A stretch of DNA of 64,000 bases from a virus. Positions 41,968-49,491 of this stretch are shown piece by piece. Location: positions 1 through 64,000 of the IMG/VR virus record IMGVR_UViG_3300044716_000140; one strand, written 5' to 3'. The position numbers and the translations under genes were made by a program. Within the stretch, counting starts at the first letter, position 1, and each line of letters begins with the position of its first letter. The notes below the pieces were generated by a model. The model searched no databases. It saw only the letters and a list, made by a program, of their open reading frames with translations, and was not told the DNA's origin.

Positions 41968-42003
41968 TGTAAAGACGACAACGATAAACAAATTCCATTC
42001 TGA
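41968..42003 (+). pseudogene. Relic copy of the SSB-like C-terminal tail
   Basis: Reading from the TGT at 41968 gives C-K-D-D-N-D-K-Q-I-P-F-stop, and the last 13 bases (ATTCCATTCTGAT) are identical to those at the end of the SSB-like gene 117 bases upstream. A TAG codon lies just before it in the same frame, so it cannot be expressed alone. An imperfect 11-bp inverted repeat (perfect core CTACATAT...ATATGTAG at 41944-41966) lies directly upstream. This looks like a duplicated remnant; the surrounding 173 bases (41885-42057) hold no intact gene. Confidence 0.45.
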
Positions 42004-42057
42004 TCTACTGGTGTAAATACTGGGGGCTGCGCATCCACTCAAACGCAGAACTTTTAA

Positions 42058-42534
42058 ATGATTAGCCTGCAAGAAACATTATTTGACCTGTCAGAGTATT
42101 CGCTGGAATGCGATGAAAAGAAAGGCAATGACAACGCAAAAACTGGAACATTGTCTGAAATCATGTTCGCTATTGAGGCAGCAAAAAATGGATTTGATGT
42201 TTTCATGCCAATCGGTCACGCTCAAAAAGCCGACTGCATAATCTGGAAATCACCAGCAAAACCAATCAGCGTTCAAGTTAAAAGAGCAGGATCAAAATCA
42301 ATAAATTCTTATCAAATATCAACGTCATCAAAAAAACCATCTTGCGCTGCAAATCCAAATGACAGAGGCTCACTTTACACAAATTATCATGAAGGAGACT
42401 TTGACGTTCTTGCAGCACACATCGCACAACAAAACTGCTGGGCATTATACAGACTCAAAGACATATGTGGACAATCATCAATTCGATGGAATGGATCACC
42501 AAGGAATAACTTTGAACTGCTGAATCATATATGA
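42058..42534 (+). CDS. PD-(D/E)XK nuclease-like protein
   Basis: 158 aa. Motifs in order: GTLSEIMFAIEAAKNGFDVF (helix with the conserved Glu), ADCIIWKS (Asp) and ISVQVKRAGS (the E/Q-x-K lysine strand), as in small PD-(D/E)XK endonucleases and group-I-type homing or resolvase families. A short distal part has DFDVLAAHIAQQNCWALYRL. It overlaps the RusA-like gene by four bases, so the two nucleases are translated as a unit. It may cut branched or foreign DNA; specificity is unknown. Confidence 0.62.
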   Translation: MISLQETLFDLSEYSLECDEKKGNDNAKTGTLSEIMFAIEAAKNGFDVFMPIGHAQKADCIIWKSPAKPISVQVKRAGSKSINSYQISTSSKKPSCAANPNDRGSLYTNYHEGDFDVLAAHIAQQNCWALYRLKDICGQSSIRWNGSPRNNFELLNHI

Positions 42535-42899
42535 GCATTAGTATTAATTTTTTAAAAAAACTTGGCTACACTGAACAACCAGATGGATCATATTCACCTA
42601 ATCATAAAGGGATACTTAACACCCTCGCTAAACACGCTCCTAAACAAACACTGGACGCACTACGCAAGGGAGAAGAAACTCGCAGCAAACGCACTCACCT
42701 CCGCATTACAAGATATTCTTGCAGACCACTCGATTGCGACAACTACGCAGGAGGTTGTAAACCAATTATTGACCAACTACGTTACGCTAAACTCATCCGC
42801 GACGACTCGCCAGAAGACATCGAAGTTGACTTCCGCCAAGTCAAGGTCAAAACCAAAAAAGAAGAACGCACGGAAATCGAAATCAGCGAAACTCGATGA
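42531..42899 (+). CDS. RusA-like Holliday-junction resolvase (C-terminal signature; possible frame problem)
   Basis: 122 aa. Residues 56-122 have the RusA-type core: RITRYSCRPLDCDNYAGGCK (the DxDN metal-binding region), DQLRYAKLIRDDSPEDIEVD (DD motif) and a Lys/Glu-rich final strand (TKKEERTEIEI). The N-terminal half in this frame (LKKLGYTEQPDGSYSPN) is unlike RusA, while the frame from 42562 encodes a segment resembling the missing RusA N-terminus (TPSLNTLLNKHWTHYAREKK). Either this is an N-terminally divergent RusA relative, or a frameshift splits it. RusA proteins resolve four-way junctions during recombination-dependent replication. Confidence 0.6.
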   Translation: MSISINFLKKLGYTEQPDGSYSPNHKGILNTLAKHAPKQTLDALRKGEETRSKRTHLRITRYSCRPLDCDNYAGGCKPIIDQLRYAKLIRDDSPEDIEVDFRQVKVKTKKEERTEIEISETR

Positions 42900-43021
42900 T
42901 TGAAGATGATAGCAACAGAACTGTTACTTTCGAGGGAACATCGCACAGCACTGCCTCGGTTCCCGAGATAATAACAACAACTCAAAACACGTCAAGACTT
43001 ATTTTTACCCACTGCAAATAA
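42896..43021 (+). CDS. 41-residue hypothetical protein
   Basis: Start overlaps the previous stop (ATGA) and its stop lies three bases before the terminase ATG, a packing that suggests translation. Sequence is Thr/Ser-rich (RTVTFEGTSHSTASVPE). No family recognised. Confidence 0.35.
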   Translation: MIEDDSNRTVTFEGTSHSTASVPEIITTTQNTSRLIFTHCK

Positions 43022-43024
43022 ATT

Positions 43025-43498
43025 ATGAGCGAAGAAGTTACAAAAGAGAAAAATAAAGGTGGAAGACCGACAATTTACACTCAGGCAATAGCTGATGAGA
43101 TTTGCGAACGTCTCGCACATGGTGAAACACTGCGAAAAATGGTGCTGGATGATCATATGCCGCCAGCAGGAACGATCTACAGGTGGCTTGATAGCAACGA
43201 AAGCTTTCGTGATCAATACGCACAGGCGCGAGTTCGTCAGGCAGACTATTACGCAGAGATGATCATCGATGAATCCTTTGGCGCACATGACGCAAGCATT
43301 GGTCGTCTACGCATGGACGCTCTGAAGTGGGCATCCAGTAAGATCGCTCCCAAGAAGTATGGCGACAAGATCGAGCTTGAGTCCAATAACAACCAAAACT
43401 TGACGCTATCCTTCAACATTCCCAACCGAGGCAATGAGCGTGAAATCATCGAACTTGAAGATGCTCAACGCTTAACGCTGGAACAGGGCGAGAAGTAG
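43025..43498 (+). CDS. terS: Terminase small subunit
   Basis: 157 aa. The N-terminal helix-turn-helix (GGRPTIYTQAIADEICERLA, then GETLRKMVLDDHMPPAGTIY and RWLDSNESFRDQYAQARVRQ) is the usual DNA-recognition part of phage small terminases of this type. The C-terminus continues in helices (SIGRLRMDALKWASSKIAPK, KYGDKIELES). It recognises the packaging start site and recruits the large subunit, which is encoded 6.2 kb downstream rather than next to it. Symbol by function. Confidence 0.78.
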   Translation: MSEEVTKEKNKGGRPTIYTQAIADEICERLAHGETLRKMVLDDHMPPAGTIYRWLDSNESFRDQYAQARVRQADYYAEMIIDESFGAHDASIGRLRMDALKWASSKIAPKKYGDKIELESNNNQNLTLSFNIPNRGNEREIIELEDAQRLTLEQGEK

Positions 43499-43522
43499 TC
43501 AATTATCTACTACACAGATTAT

Positions 43523-43768
43523 ATGAAGTTATCAACTGAAACCGCAGCGGAAACGCTTACTGACAAGCCATATACAATGGAAATTGAAGATGAAATTTAT
43601 AGCCTCAAATCGACCATCAAGGCACTTCGTCGCAACATTGTTGAGGATAATTGTTACATTGACGCACTGGAGGAGGCTATCAGCGATGCTAAACTCGCCT
43701 TCCATGCAGGCGCATCACCATCAGATATATATAACGCACTGACTCGCACAGAGATCAAAACTAAATAG
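43523..43768 (+). CDS. Small coiled-coil protein
   Basis: 81 aa with a helical middle (DEIYSLKSTIKALRRNIVED, CYIDALEEAISDAKLAFHAG). It lies between the small terminase and the glycosyltransferase, with its stop one base before the latter's ATG. No family recognised. Confidence 0.45.
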   Translation: MKLSTETAAETLTDKPYTMEIEDEIYSLKSTIKALRRNIVEDNCYIDALEEAISDAKLAFHAGASPSDIYNALTRTEIKTK

Positions 43769-43769
43769 A

Positions 43770-44885
43770 ATGAGATTCCATATATTAGGACTACCGCACA
43801 CTGTTACCAGCAAAGAGTTTAACGCCTGCGCTTACACACAGAAAGTAGTTAAGTTCGGGAAGATGATGACATCCCGTGGGCATGAAGTCATCCACTATGG
43901 GCATGAGGATAGCGTTCTGGATTGCACGGAACACGTTAGCGTATTGACCAACGATGACTTTGCCAAAAGCTATGGTTCACATGACTGGCGCAAGACGTTC
44001 TTCAAGTTTGATACCAGCGACCACGCCTACCAGACCTTCTTCACCAATGCCATCCGTGAAGTAGGCAAGCGCAAGCGCAAGCATGACTTCATTTTGCCAT
44101 TCTGGGGTAGCGGTGTTCGTCCAGTCTGCGACGCGCATCTAGACCTTATCTGCGTTGAACCCGGCATAGGCTACGCAGGAGGTCACTGGGCGCGTTGGAA
44201 GGTGTTTGAATCATATGCCATATACCATGCGTATTGTGGATTATCTGCCGTTGGTTCATGCAAGCAGGATTGGTATGATGTCGTCATCCCGAATTATTTT
44301 GATGTCGCAGATTTCGACTTCAATAGCGCGAAGGAAGATTATTTCCTCTACCTTGGCAGGGTCTACAGCGGCAAAGGTGTTGATGTAGCTATACAGGCTA
44401 CGGAACGAGCAGGAGTCAAGCTGGTCATCGCGGGACAGAAAGAGGAAGGATACAAGCTGCCTTCGCACGTCGAGTATGTAGGATACGCTGACGTTCCAAC
44501 GCGCAAGAAGCTCATGGCAGGCGCAAGAGCATCGTTCCTACCATCGATGTATGTTGAGCCATTCGGAGGTGTCCAGATCGAGAACCTGCTATCAGGCACG
44601 CCTACCATCACCACTGATTGGGGTAGCTTCGCGGAAAACAACCTGCATGGTATCACTGGCTATCGATGCCGCACTATGGGTGACTTTGTGGATGCTATCA
44701 AAAACATTGATTGCATCAACCCGTGGGACTGCAAGCGATTCGGCAACAACTTCACGCTGGAGAAGGTTGCACCAATGTATGAGAAGTATTTCAGCGATGT
44801 CCTTGATGTCTACGAAGGCGCAGGATGGTATGCTGATGGCAACGGAATTGATTCCATGACGAGGTTCTATCCAAGCATTATATGA
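43770..44885 (+). CDS. GT4-type glycosyltransferase
   Basis: 371 aa. Two Rossmann-like halves typical of GT-B enzymes: the N-terminal half starts RFHILGLPHTVTSKEF, and the C-terminal half has YFLYLGRVYSGKGVDVAIQA, LVIAGQKEEGYK, a VEYVGYADVPTRKKLMAGAR stretch and the donor-binding EPFGGVQIENLLSGTPTITT (the E-x7-E motif of GT4). It would move a sugar from a nucleotide donor to DNA, capsid or a host surface molecule; the acceptor is unknown. It overlaps the methyltransferase-like gene by four bases. Confidence 0.82.
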   Translation: MRFHILGLPHTVTSKEFNACAYTQKVVKFGKMMTSRGHEVIHYGHEDSVLDCTEHVSVLTNDDFAKSYGSHDWRKTFFKFDTSDHAYQTFFTNAIREVGKRKRKHDFILPFWGSGVRPVCDAHLDLICVEPGIGYAGGHWARWKVFESYAIYHAYCGLSAVGSCKQDWYDVVIPNYFDVADFDFNSAKEDYFLYLGRVYSGKGVDVAIQATERAGVKLVIAGQKEEGYKLPSHVEYVGYADVPTRKKLMAGARASFLPSMYVEPFGGVQIENLLSGTPTITTDWGSFAENNLHGITGYRCRTMGDFVDAIKNIDCINPWDCKRFGNNFTLEKVAPMYEKYFSDVLDVYEGAGWYADGNGIDSMTRFYPSII

Positions 44886-45439
44886 GCGACTACGCATTTG
44901 AATCGGCATACTGGGGAGATTGCTGCAATACATTTGACGAGGATCAGAAGCACTATGTCTATGCTCGTTACATGGGCTTGAAGCACTATGTCTACTCGTT
45001 TGATGTAGCAGGCGCGAGGATCATTGACATTGGAGGCGGCCCAACATCAATGCTTCTCAAGACGATCAACCTTGCGCCTCGTTCGCTTGTAGTTGACCCG
45101 TTGCATTATCCAAATTGGACATATGACAGGTATTCCGCGAAAGGCATTGATTCGTTGGTTGTGCGTGGTGAAGACATCTACGAAGAAGGATACGATGAGT
45201 GCTGGATTTACAACTGTCTTCAGCACACAGATGACCCTGAGCGTATCATAGAAAACGCATTAAACGCAGCAAAGACAATACGATTGTTTGAGTGGATTGA
45301 CATCCCGCCGCACGATGGTCATCCAATTGAGTTGACAAAGGAGAAGCTGGACGCATGGATTGGCAAGGAGGGCCAGACGATTCAGCTTGCGGAGTCAGGA
45401 TGTTTTGGTAAAGCATATTTCAACACATACACAAAATGA
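44882..45439 (+). CDS. SAM-dependent methyltransferase-like protein
   Basis: 185 aa. Residues ARIIDIGGGPTSMLLKT near position 40 are the SAM-binding glycine loop (motif I); LVVDPLHY and CWIYNCLQHTDDPERIIENA follow as motifs II and IV-like, as in class I methyltransferases. The C-terminus contains RLFEWIDIPPHDGHPIELTK. Paired by overlap with the glycosyltransferase, it probably modifies the same target (sugar or nucleotide). Substrate not determinable. Confidence 0.7.
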   Translation: MSDYAFESAYWGDCCNTFDEDQKHYVYARYMGLKHYVYSFDVAGARIIDIGGGPTSMLLKTINLAPRSLVVDPLHYPNWTYDRYSAKGIDSLVVRGEDIYEEGYDECWIYNCLQHTDDPERIIENALNAAKTIRLFEWIDIPPHDGHPIELTKEKLDAWIGKEGQTIQLAESGCFGKAYFNTYTK

Positions 45440-45903
45440 GTAATACAACACCATACCAGCAGTTCGTGAACGCAATCGTCAAGCCCGGAGCGGAAATCGT
45501 TCGGCAGTTGACACCACAGCAAGCGCATATGTTGCACATGGCGGTTGGAGTATCTGGCGAGGCAGGAGAGCTTCTTGATGCCGTCAAGAAGCATTGCGTC
45601 TACCAGAAGCAAATCGACATTCCGCACATTATCGAGGAGGCAGGAGACATCTTGTTTTATCTTACTGGACTTTTGAATGAGCTTGACTTGTCACTTGAAG
45701 ATTGCATTAACGCGAACAAGGAGAAGTTAAGCAGACGCTATGCGAGCGGCAGCTACAGCAACGAGCAGGCTATTGCAAGGGCAGACAAGGTTGAGGAAGT
45801 CAAGCAAGAAAAAACTATTCCCGACATTGAGTCTGACTTTGATGACGTGAAGATCGAGCGAGTCTGCAAACTTGATGATGAAGCCTGCGAGTCTTGCCAA
45901 TGA
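45436..45903 (+). CDS. mazG: MazG-like NTP pyrophosphohydrolase
   Basis: 155 aa. The MazG/all-alpha NTP pyrophosphatase pattern is present: VGVSGEAGELLDAVKKHCVY (ExxE-type helix) and IIEEAGDILFYLTGLLNELD (EExxD). The second half ends in a helical Glu/Lys-rich tail (ADKVEEVKQEKTIPDIESDF). Such enzymes clean the nucleotide pool by hydrolysing non-canonical or regulatory nucleotides (dNTPs or (p)ppGpp). It overlaps both neighbours by four bases. Confidence 0.75.
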   Translation: MSNTTPYQQFVNAIVKPGAEIVRQLTPQQAHMLHMAVGVSGEAGELLDAVKKHCVYQKQIDIPHIIEEAGDILFYLTGLLNELDLSLEDCINANKEKLSRRYASGSYSNEQAIARADKVEEVKQEKTIPDIESDFDDVKIERVCKLDDEACESCQ

Positions 45904-46214
45904 AAAATATATTACTTGCATCTTGCTTGGCCTTGTGCGCGTGTGGAACGGCAAAGGAAACATACACGGAGAAAAGAACCTTGACATATCCGAAGGGCAC
46001 TACGCCGAACTTGAAGGAAATGTATCTGCGTGAAGACAAGACTCCAGATTCCGCTCCAGTGGTTGAGCAGAACACATACACTGGCGTTGCTATTCCAGAA
46101 CCTGTCCCCCCTATTTACAGCGATTATGATTTGCTTCCGAGCAATTCATTGGAGGATGAAAACGAGCGGTTGCGTTTGCTTGCGATAAACAAAATCTTGA
46201 AAGGAATGCAATGA
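45900..46214 (+). CDS. Small lipoprotein
   Basis: 104 aa from the ATG that overlaps the MazG-like stop. It starts with a signal and lipobox (KNILLASCLALCACGTAKET) followed by a Thr/Glu/Pro-rich surface segment (NTYTGVAIPEPVPPIYSDYD) and a helical end. A lipoprotein made in the middle region may serve as a superinfection-exclusion factor; this is inferred. A TTG two codons earlier is less likely. Confidence 0.6.
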   Translation: MKNILLASCLALCACGTAKETYTEKRTLTYPKGTTPNLKEMYLREDKTPDSAPVVEQNTYTGVAIPEPVPPIYSDYDLLPSNSLEDENERLRLLAINKILKGMQ

Positions 46215-46603
46215 GTGATTGGGATGAATACGCACTTGGAATTGCCGAGGTAGTTGCGAAGAAGAGTAAAGACCCGTGGAGGCAGGTTGGTGCTGTGCTG
46301 TTGCGGCATGACAACACGATTGCGGCTTGTGGCTACAATGGATTTCCAGCGCATATGGTGGAAGACTGGTCTGATCGTGAGCGCAGGAGGAACTACGTTG
46401 TCCATGCGGAGCAGAACGCATTGCGCCATGTCAAGCCAAATGAGTGTCGCTTGATTGCGTCTACGACACTGCCATGCAATAATTGTTTAAAATCTCTTGC
46501 ATCGTATGGAATCAGGCGTATTGTCTACCGCGAAACCTATCCAACGGATGAATCGACAATTCTTCTCGCGGCAGATTTCGGAATAGAATTAATAAATATA
46601 TGA
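46211..46603 (+). CDS. dcd: dCMP deaminase-like protein
   Basis: 130 aa with the zinc-dependent cytidine/deoxycytidylate deaminase motifs HAEQNALRH (HAE) near residue 60 and TTLPCNNCLKSL (PCxxC) near residue 83. It converts dCMP to dUMP in dTTP supply, or modified nucleotide routes. It overlaps the lipoprotein gene. The family name is certain; substrate (dCMP rather than another cytidine) is likely but not proved. Symbol by function. Confidence 0.78.
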   Translation: MSDWDEYALGIAEVVAKKSKDPWRQVGAVLLRHDNTIAACGYNGFPAHMVEDWSDRERRRNYVVHAEQNALRHVKPNECRLIASTTLPCNNCLKSLASYGIRRIVYRETYPTDESTILLAADFGIELINI

Positions 46604-46788
46604 ATACATACAAAATCACATATAGCTCGCCAAAGAACATATTCAGCGGTGAGTTGTTCACCAAGGCGAAGTCAAGTCCAGATGCCATGTCAACATTTTT
46701 GGGATGGTTGCAAGAGCAATCTGTCTGGACGCATTTGTGGAGCATTCAAATCAACATCGAGCAAGTTGAGAATGGAGCATGGATATGA
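46600..46788 (+). CDS. Small hypothetical protein
   Basis: 62 aa. A compact alpha/beta protein (YKITYSSPKNIFSGELFTKA, then WLQEQSVWTHLWSIQINIEQ), overlapping its neighbours by four bases at each side. Preceded by AATAAATATATG with no Shine-Dalgarno. Unknown function. Confidence 0.45.
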   Translation: MNTYKITYSSPKNIFSGELFTKAKSSPDAMSTFLGWLQEQSVWTHLWSIQINIEQVENGAWI

Positions 46789-46838
46789 GTGAGACACCAG
46801 AGACGGATGCGGCTTACGGGAGGGAGGGCGCGAAATGA
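46785..46838 (+). CDS. 17-codon ORF, possible truncated copy of the TPETDA family
   Basis: The peptide begins MSETPETDAAYGREG, matching the TPETD start of the next gene and of the one at 47320. It overlaps the stop of the gene before and the ATG after, and its last codons contain the GGAGGGAGG Shine-Dalgarno of the next gene. It may be a relic or simply a coupling leader. Confidence 0.35.
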   Translation: MSETPETDAAYGREGAK

Positions 46839-47323
46839 AAATTGAAATAATCAAAGGCGATAACAATGCCGTAACAGATTTTTTCTCATCGCCATCAAAC
46901 ACACCAGAGACGGATGACCAGCCAATCATCTACGCCATGAACGATAACGGATACCAAGTGCCGTGCGTTGATTTGGAGTTTGCTCGCAAACTTGAACGCG
47001 AGCGCGACGAGGCGATTTTTGATAAAAATACATCTGCCGCAGATTTTTTGAAACAGATACAACACATAACTCTGTGCAAGGATGTTGCGCGAGAAAAAAT
47101 ACTTATAGCTGAAAAGGAACGCGATGAAACGCGAAAGCAATTTGTTGATTTTCTTAACAAAACGGAAAACTATAAGCGTGAGCGAGATAAAGCGAGGGAG
47201 GTTGCTGACGGAGGTTTAATAGCTTTAGAGCGAGCTATTAAATACATACCAGAGTCATCGCGTATAAGTTTTGAAGATGCGCTTTGGAGACTTCGTAAAA
47301 AACTTGAGGAGGAAAATAAATGA
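46835..47323 (+). CDS. Coiled-coil protein, TPETD/ERERDEA family copy 1
   Basis: 162 aa. The start (KIEIIKGDNNAVTDFF) is followed by SNTPETDDQPI and the helix FARKLERERDEAIFDKN, then a long charged coiled coil with DVAREKILIAEKERDETRKQ and YKRERDKAREVADGG. The pattern TPETDA....VP..FARKLERERDEAR is widespread in phage early regions, of unknown role. A strong GGAGGGAGGG Shine-Dalgarno precedes it. It overlaps the next copy by ATGA. Confidence 0.55.
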   Translation: MKIEIIKGDNNAVTDFFSSPSNTPETDDQPIIYAMNDNGYQVPCVDLEFARKLERERDEAIFDKNTSAADFLKQIQHITLCKDVAREKILIAEKERDETRKQFVDFLNKTENYKRERDKAREVADGGLIALERAIKYIPESSRISFEDALWRLRKKLEEENK

Positions 47324-47703
47324 GAGACACGCCAGAAACAAAAGCATTCAAGACACGCATTCGCGGGATCGACGGAGACAAGCATTGGGTTCCTGCTGGG
47401 TTTGCGGAAATATTGGAGCGCGAGCGCGACGAGGCGCGGAAACACTTGAAAGAAATAGAGGAATACGGAACAGATGAAATCAACGCTGCCGTTGATCTTC
47501 GTCGGAACCTTGCTCAAGCTCTTGTTGACTTGGATGATATGCAATACCAGCGAGACGAGGCGCGGGAGCAAATCAAAGAGCTAATCTATATCTCCGAACG
47601 CGCTATTGACTTGGCAGAAATAGATTTTGAAAACGACAAGTTTGGAATCGTATCTGAACTTCGGTATGAATTAAAACAAATCATGCAGGAGGGTGCGAAA
47701 TGA
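47320..47703 (+). CDS. Coiled-coil protein, TPETD/ERERDEA family copy 2
   Basis: 127 aa. Starts RDTPETKAFKTRIRGIDG, then WVPAGFAEILERERDEARKH and further RDEAREQIKEL coils. It resembles the previous and next genes and has a GAGGAGG Shine-Dalgarno. Tandem duplication with divergence is the simplest account. Function unknown. Confidence 0.55.
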   Translation: MRDTPETKAFKTRIRGIDGDKHWVPAGFAEILERERDEARKHLKEIEEYGTDEINAAVDLRRNLAQALVDLDDMQYQRDEAREQIKELIYISERAIDLAEIDFENDKFGIVSELRYELKQIMQEGAK

Positions 47704-47957
47704 GAATAGACTACGATAAAGATCAGTTAAGTTACGCTTTGGCAAATGCGTTAAAAGAACGCGACGAGGCACGGGAAAAATACGATGCACTTGCAACCGA
47801 GCATATGCTTGTGGTTAATAAATTGTGCAAAGAACTTGACGATGCAAGGGAGGCTTTAATGAAGATTGAGGATTTATTTGTAGACGGCACAGATATTTAC
47901 GCAGATAGGGAAAATATGGGACTGATTGCTAGAGCGGCATTGGAGGAGGCAAAATGA
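47700..47957 (+). CDS. Coiled-coil protein, family copy 3 (short)
   Basis: 85 aa. ALANALKERDEAREKYDALA and KELDDAREALMKIEDL show the family coiled coil without the TPETD start, which appears lost. The C-terminal ENMGLIARAALEEAK is common in related phage proteins. It has a GGAGGG Shine-Dalgarno and overlaps both neighbours. Unknown function. Confidence 0.5.
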   Translation: MRIDYDKDQLSYALANALKERDEAREKYDALATEHMLVVNKLCKELDDAREALMKIEDLFVDGTDIYADRENMGLIARAALEEAK

Positions 47958-48196
47958 AAAAATCCGAACTATGGTCAAAATATGTTGAGAAGAATCCATC
48001 ATTTGATGGGTTGGGAACAATAACAATGTCAGCAAGAGGTTTGCGTAAAATGTTTAACCAAACTTGGGACATTGCGTTTCAGTCTGGATTCAACCAAGAG
48101 TTTGAGGATGATGAGAAGGAAGATGATTATCCAGAACCAATTAGGTATAGCGAGTCTGCAATAAACATTTTCGATACGATATTCGGAAAACGATGA
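47954..48196 (+). CDS. Small hypothetical protein
   Basis: 80 aa: SELWSKYVEKNPSFDGLGTI, then MSARGLRKMFNQTWDIAFQS, an acidic segment and a NIFDTIFGKR end. Shine-Dalgarno GGAGGAGG directly upstream. The LRKMF.QTWD.AF..GF pattern is typical of small phage proteins of unknown function. Confidence 0.48.
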   Translation: MKKSELWSKYVEKNPSFDGLGTITMSARGLRKMFNQTWDIAFQSGFNQEFEDDEKEDDYPEPIRYSESAINIFDTIFGKR

Positions 48197-48360
48197 ATTC
48201 ACTTGAACAATATATTGAGTATGAAAAACTTGATCCAGTTAAAGCGATGAACGCATTGCAGGATCATGGGATAATCAGCGACAATTGCATTGAAGCAAAA
48301 GATGTTATCGATGCAGGAGTTGCAGTAACTTGGCTGGATCAAAACTTTTGGAAAATATGA
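48193..48360 (+). CDS. Small acidic hypothetical protein
   Basis: 55 aa, overlapping both neighbours by four bases. Helical and acidic (LEQYIEYEKLDPVKAMNALQ, DHGIISDNCIEAKDVIDAGV). It fits the tight operon. No family recognised. Confidence 0.45.
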   Translation: MNSLEQYIEYEKLDPVKAMNALQDHGIISDNCIEAKDVIDAGVAVTWLDQNFWKI

Positions 48361-48653
48361 GCGGAGGACACTTTGATTATGTGCAATATAAGTTGGAAGA
48401 TATTGCTGATGAGATTGAGAGGATTGTTCAAGAGAACGATTCTAATGAGGTCAACGAGTGGGGAGATCGTATTGGAAAGAATTATAAGGAAGAAACGCTT
48501 TACGAGTTTATGCTTGGTGTGACTTTTATTCTTACTGCTGCGACCTACATTAGGAGGATTGATTACTTGCTGTCTGGCGACGATGGCGAGGATTCGTTTC
48601 ATGCGAGGCTAAACAAGGACATGGGATATGAAGAAGAACAGGAAGAATCTTAA
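48357..48653 (+). CDS. MSGGHFDY family phage protein
   Basis: 98 aa from the ATG at 48357 (an in-frame start at 48330 lies in the previous gene). It opens MSGGHFDYVQYKLEDIADEI and has RIDYLLSGDDGEDSFHARLN near the end, a signature seen in many phages without a known function. Probably a soluble helical protein of the early region. Confidence 0.6.
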   Translation: MSGGHFDYVQYKLEDIADEIERIVQENDSNEVNEWGDRIGKNYKEETLYEFMLGVTFILTAATYIRRIDYLLSGDDGEDSFHARLNKDMGYEEEQEES

Positions 48654-48942
48654 ATCATATTTTCCCGGCAAGGACTGCAAGTGCCATGCGTATGATGCTG
48701 GAGAGTGCGGGTGTCCTGCTGACTGGACTCCAACGGAAGTTTACCAACTTCGTTATGAGAATGAGGATTTGAAATCGCTTTGCAAGGAGTTCTTGGATAT
48801 TCTGAATATCGTTGAGGTAAGTGATAGCGAAAGAGAGTTTCATCCAACGCGAATTACTTCATGCCGTGTGCAGGATGGTGTAAGGATAAACAAGATTCTT
48901 GCACATATCTGTCGAATTGTGACAGATTCTTGCAAAAAGTAA
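48628..48942 (+). CDS. Small Cys-rich hypothetical protein
   Basis: 104 aa, with GKDCKCHAYDAGECGCPADW at the N-terminus (four Cys, a His), followed by a helical part (LRYENEDLKSLCKEFLDILN). A metal-binding N-terminus is likely. It overlaps the previous gene by 26 bases, more than the normal four. Unknown function. Confidence 0.48.
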   Translation: MKKNRKNLKSYFPGKDCKCHAYDAGECGCPADWTPTEVYQLRYENEDLKSLCKEFLDILNIVEVSDSEREFHPTRITSCRVQDGVRINKILAHICRIVTDSCKK

Positions 48943-48944
48943 CA

Positions 48945-49334
48945 ATGAAAACAAGTTTTTGGGATCATAGTGGCAAACCATCTGTTTTTGTTGTGAAAGA
49001 AAATGGCAAAGAAATTCATCGAGGCGGATTTGAGGAAGGATATAAACTTATCAATATGAGCATAGAACAAGACATCACAAGATTGACGCAGGAATGGTAT
49101 GCATTGATGGGAGAAGATCATCATAAAGATCGTGACTGCCATTGGTATATTGAAACCAAGTGGAGTTATGGTCAAGTTCCAACATACTGCGTAATCCATC
49201 ATGGTTATGTTTATGATCGCATCGAGGAAAACTGGAGCAGTTATGAGGGCGCATTGAATAGGTTGCGCGAAATTCTTATTGATGCTATTAAGGAGATTAA
49301 TGAGTTCAGAGACAACGATCCAAACTGGAGGTAA
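48945..49334 (+). CDS. DHHKDRDCHW-type small phage protein
   Basis: 129 aa from the ATG at 48945. Residues ITRLTQEWYALMGEDHHKDR, DCHWYIETKWSYGQVPTYCV, IHHGYVYDRIEENWSSYEGA and LNRLREILIDA resemble a recurring phage protein pattern with conserved His residues. The function is not known; His and Trp richness may point to metal binding. A longer frame from 48861 overlaps the previous gene. Confidence 0.55.
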   Translation: MKTSFWDHSGKPSVFVVKENGKEIHRGGFEEGYKLINMSIEQDITRLTQEWYALMGEDHHKDRDCHWYIETKWSYGQVPTYCVIHHGYVYDRIEENWSSYEGALNRLREILIDAIKEINEFRDNDPNWR

Positions 49335-49335
49335 A

Positions 49336-49491
49336 ATGACAAGAGCAGAAGCACAACGGAAATCAAACGATAAATATATGTCTGGAAAAATTACCAGAGA
49401 AGAATGGAGTAAAGAGTTTGATGATTTGTCAAATGTCCGAATTTGGTTAGCAGACGGGAGGATTGAAAATGGAAGCAAAAGCAACTCTTGA
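49336..49491 (+). CDS. Small basic protein
   Basis: 51 aa from the ATG at 49336 with GGAGG upstream (9 bases away). Contains TRAEAQRKSNDKYMSGKITR, EEWSKEFDDLSNVR. Its C-terminus overlaps the next gene. Unknown function. Confidence 0.42.
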   Translation: MTRAEAQRKSNDKYMSGKITREEWSKEFDDLSNVRIWLADGRIENGSKSNS

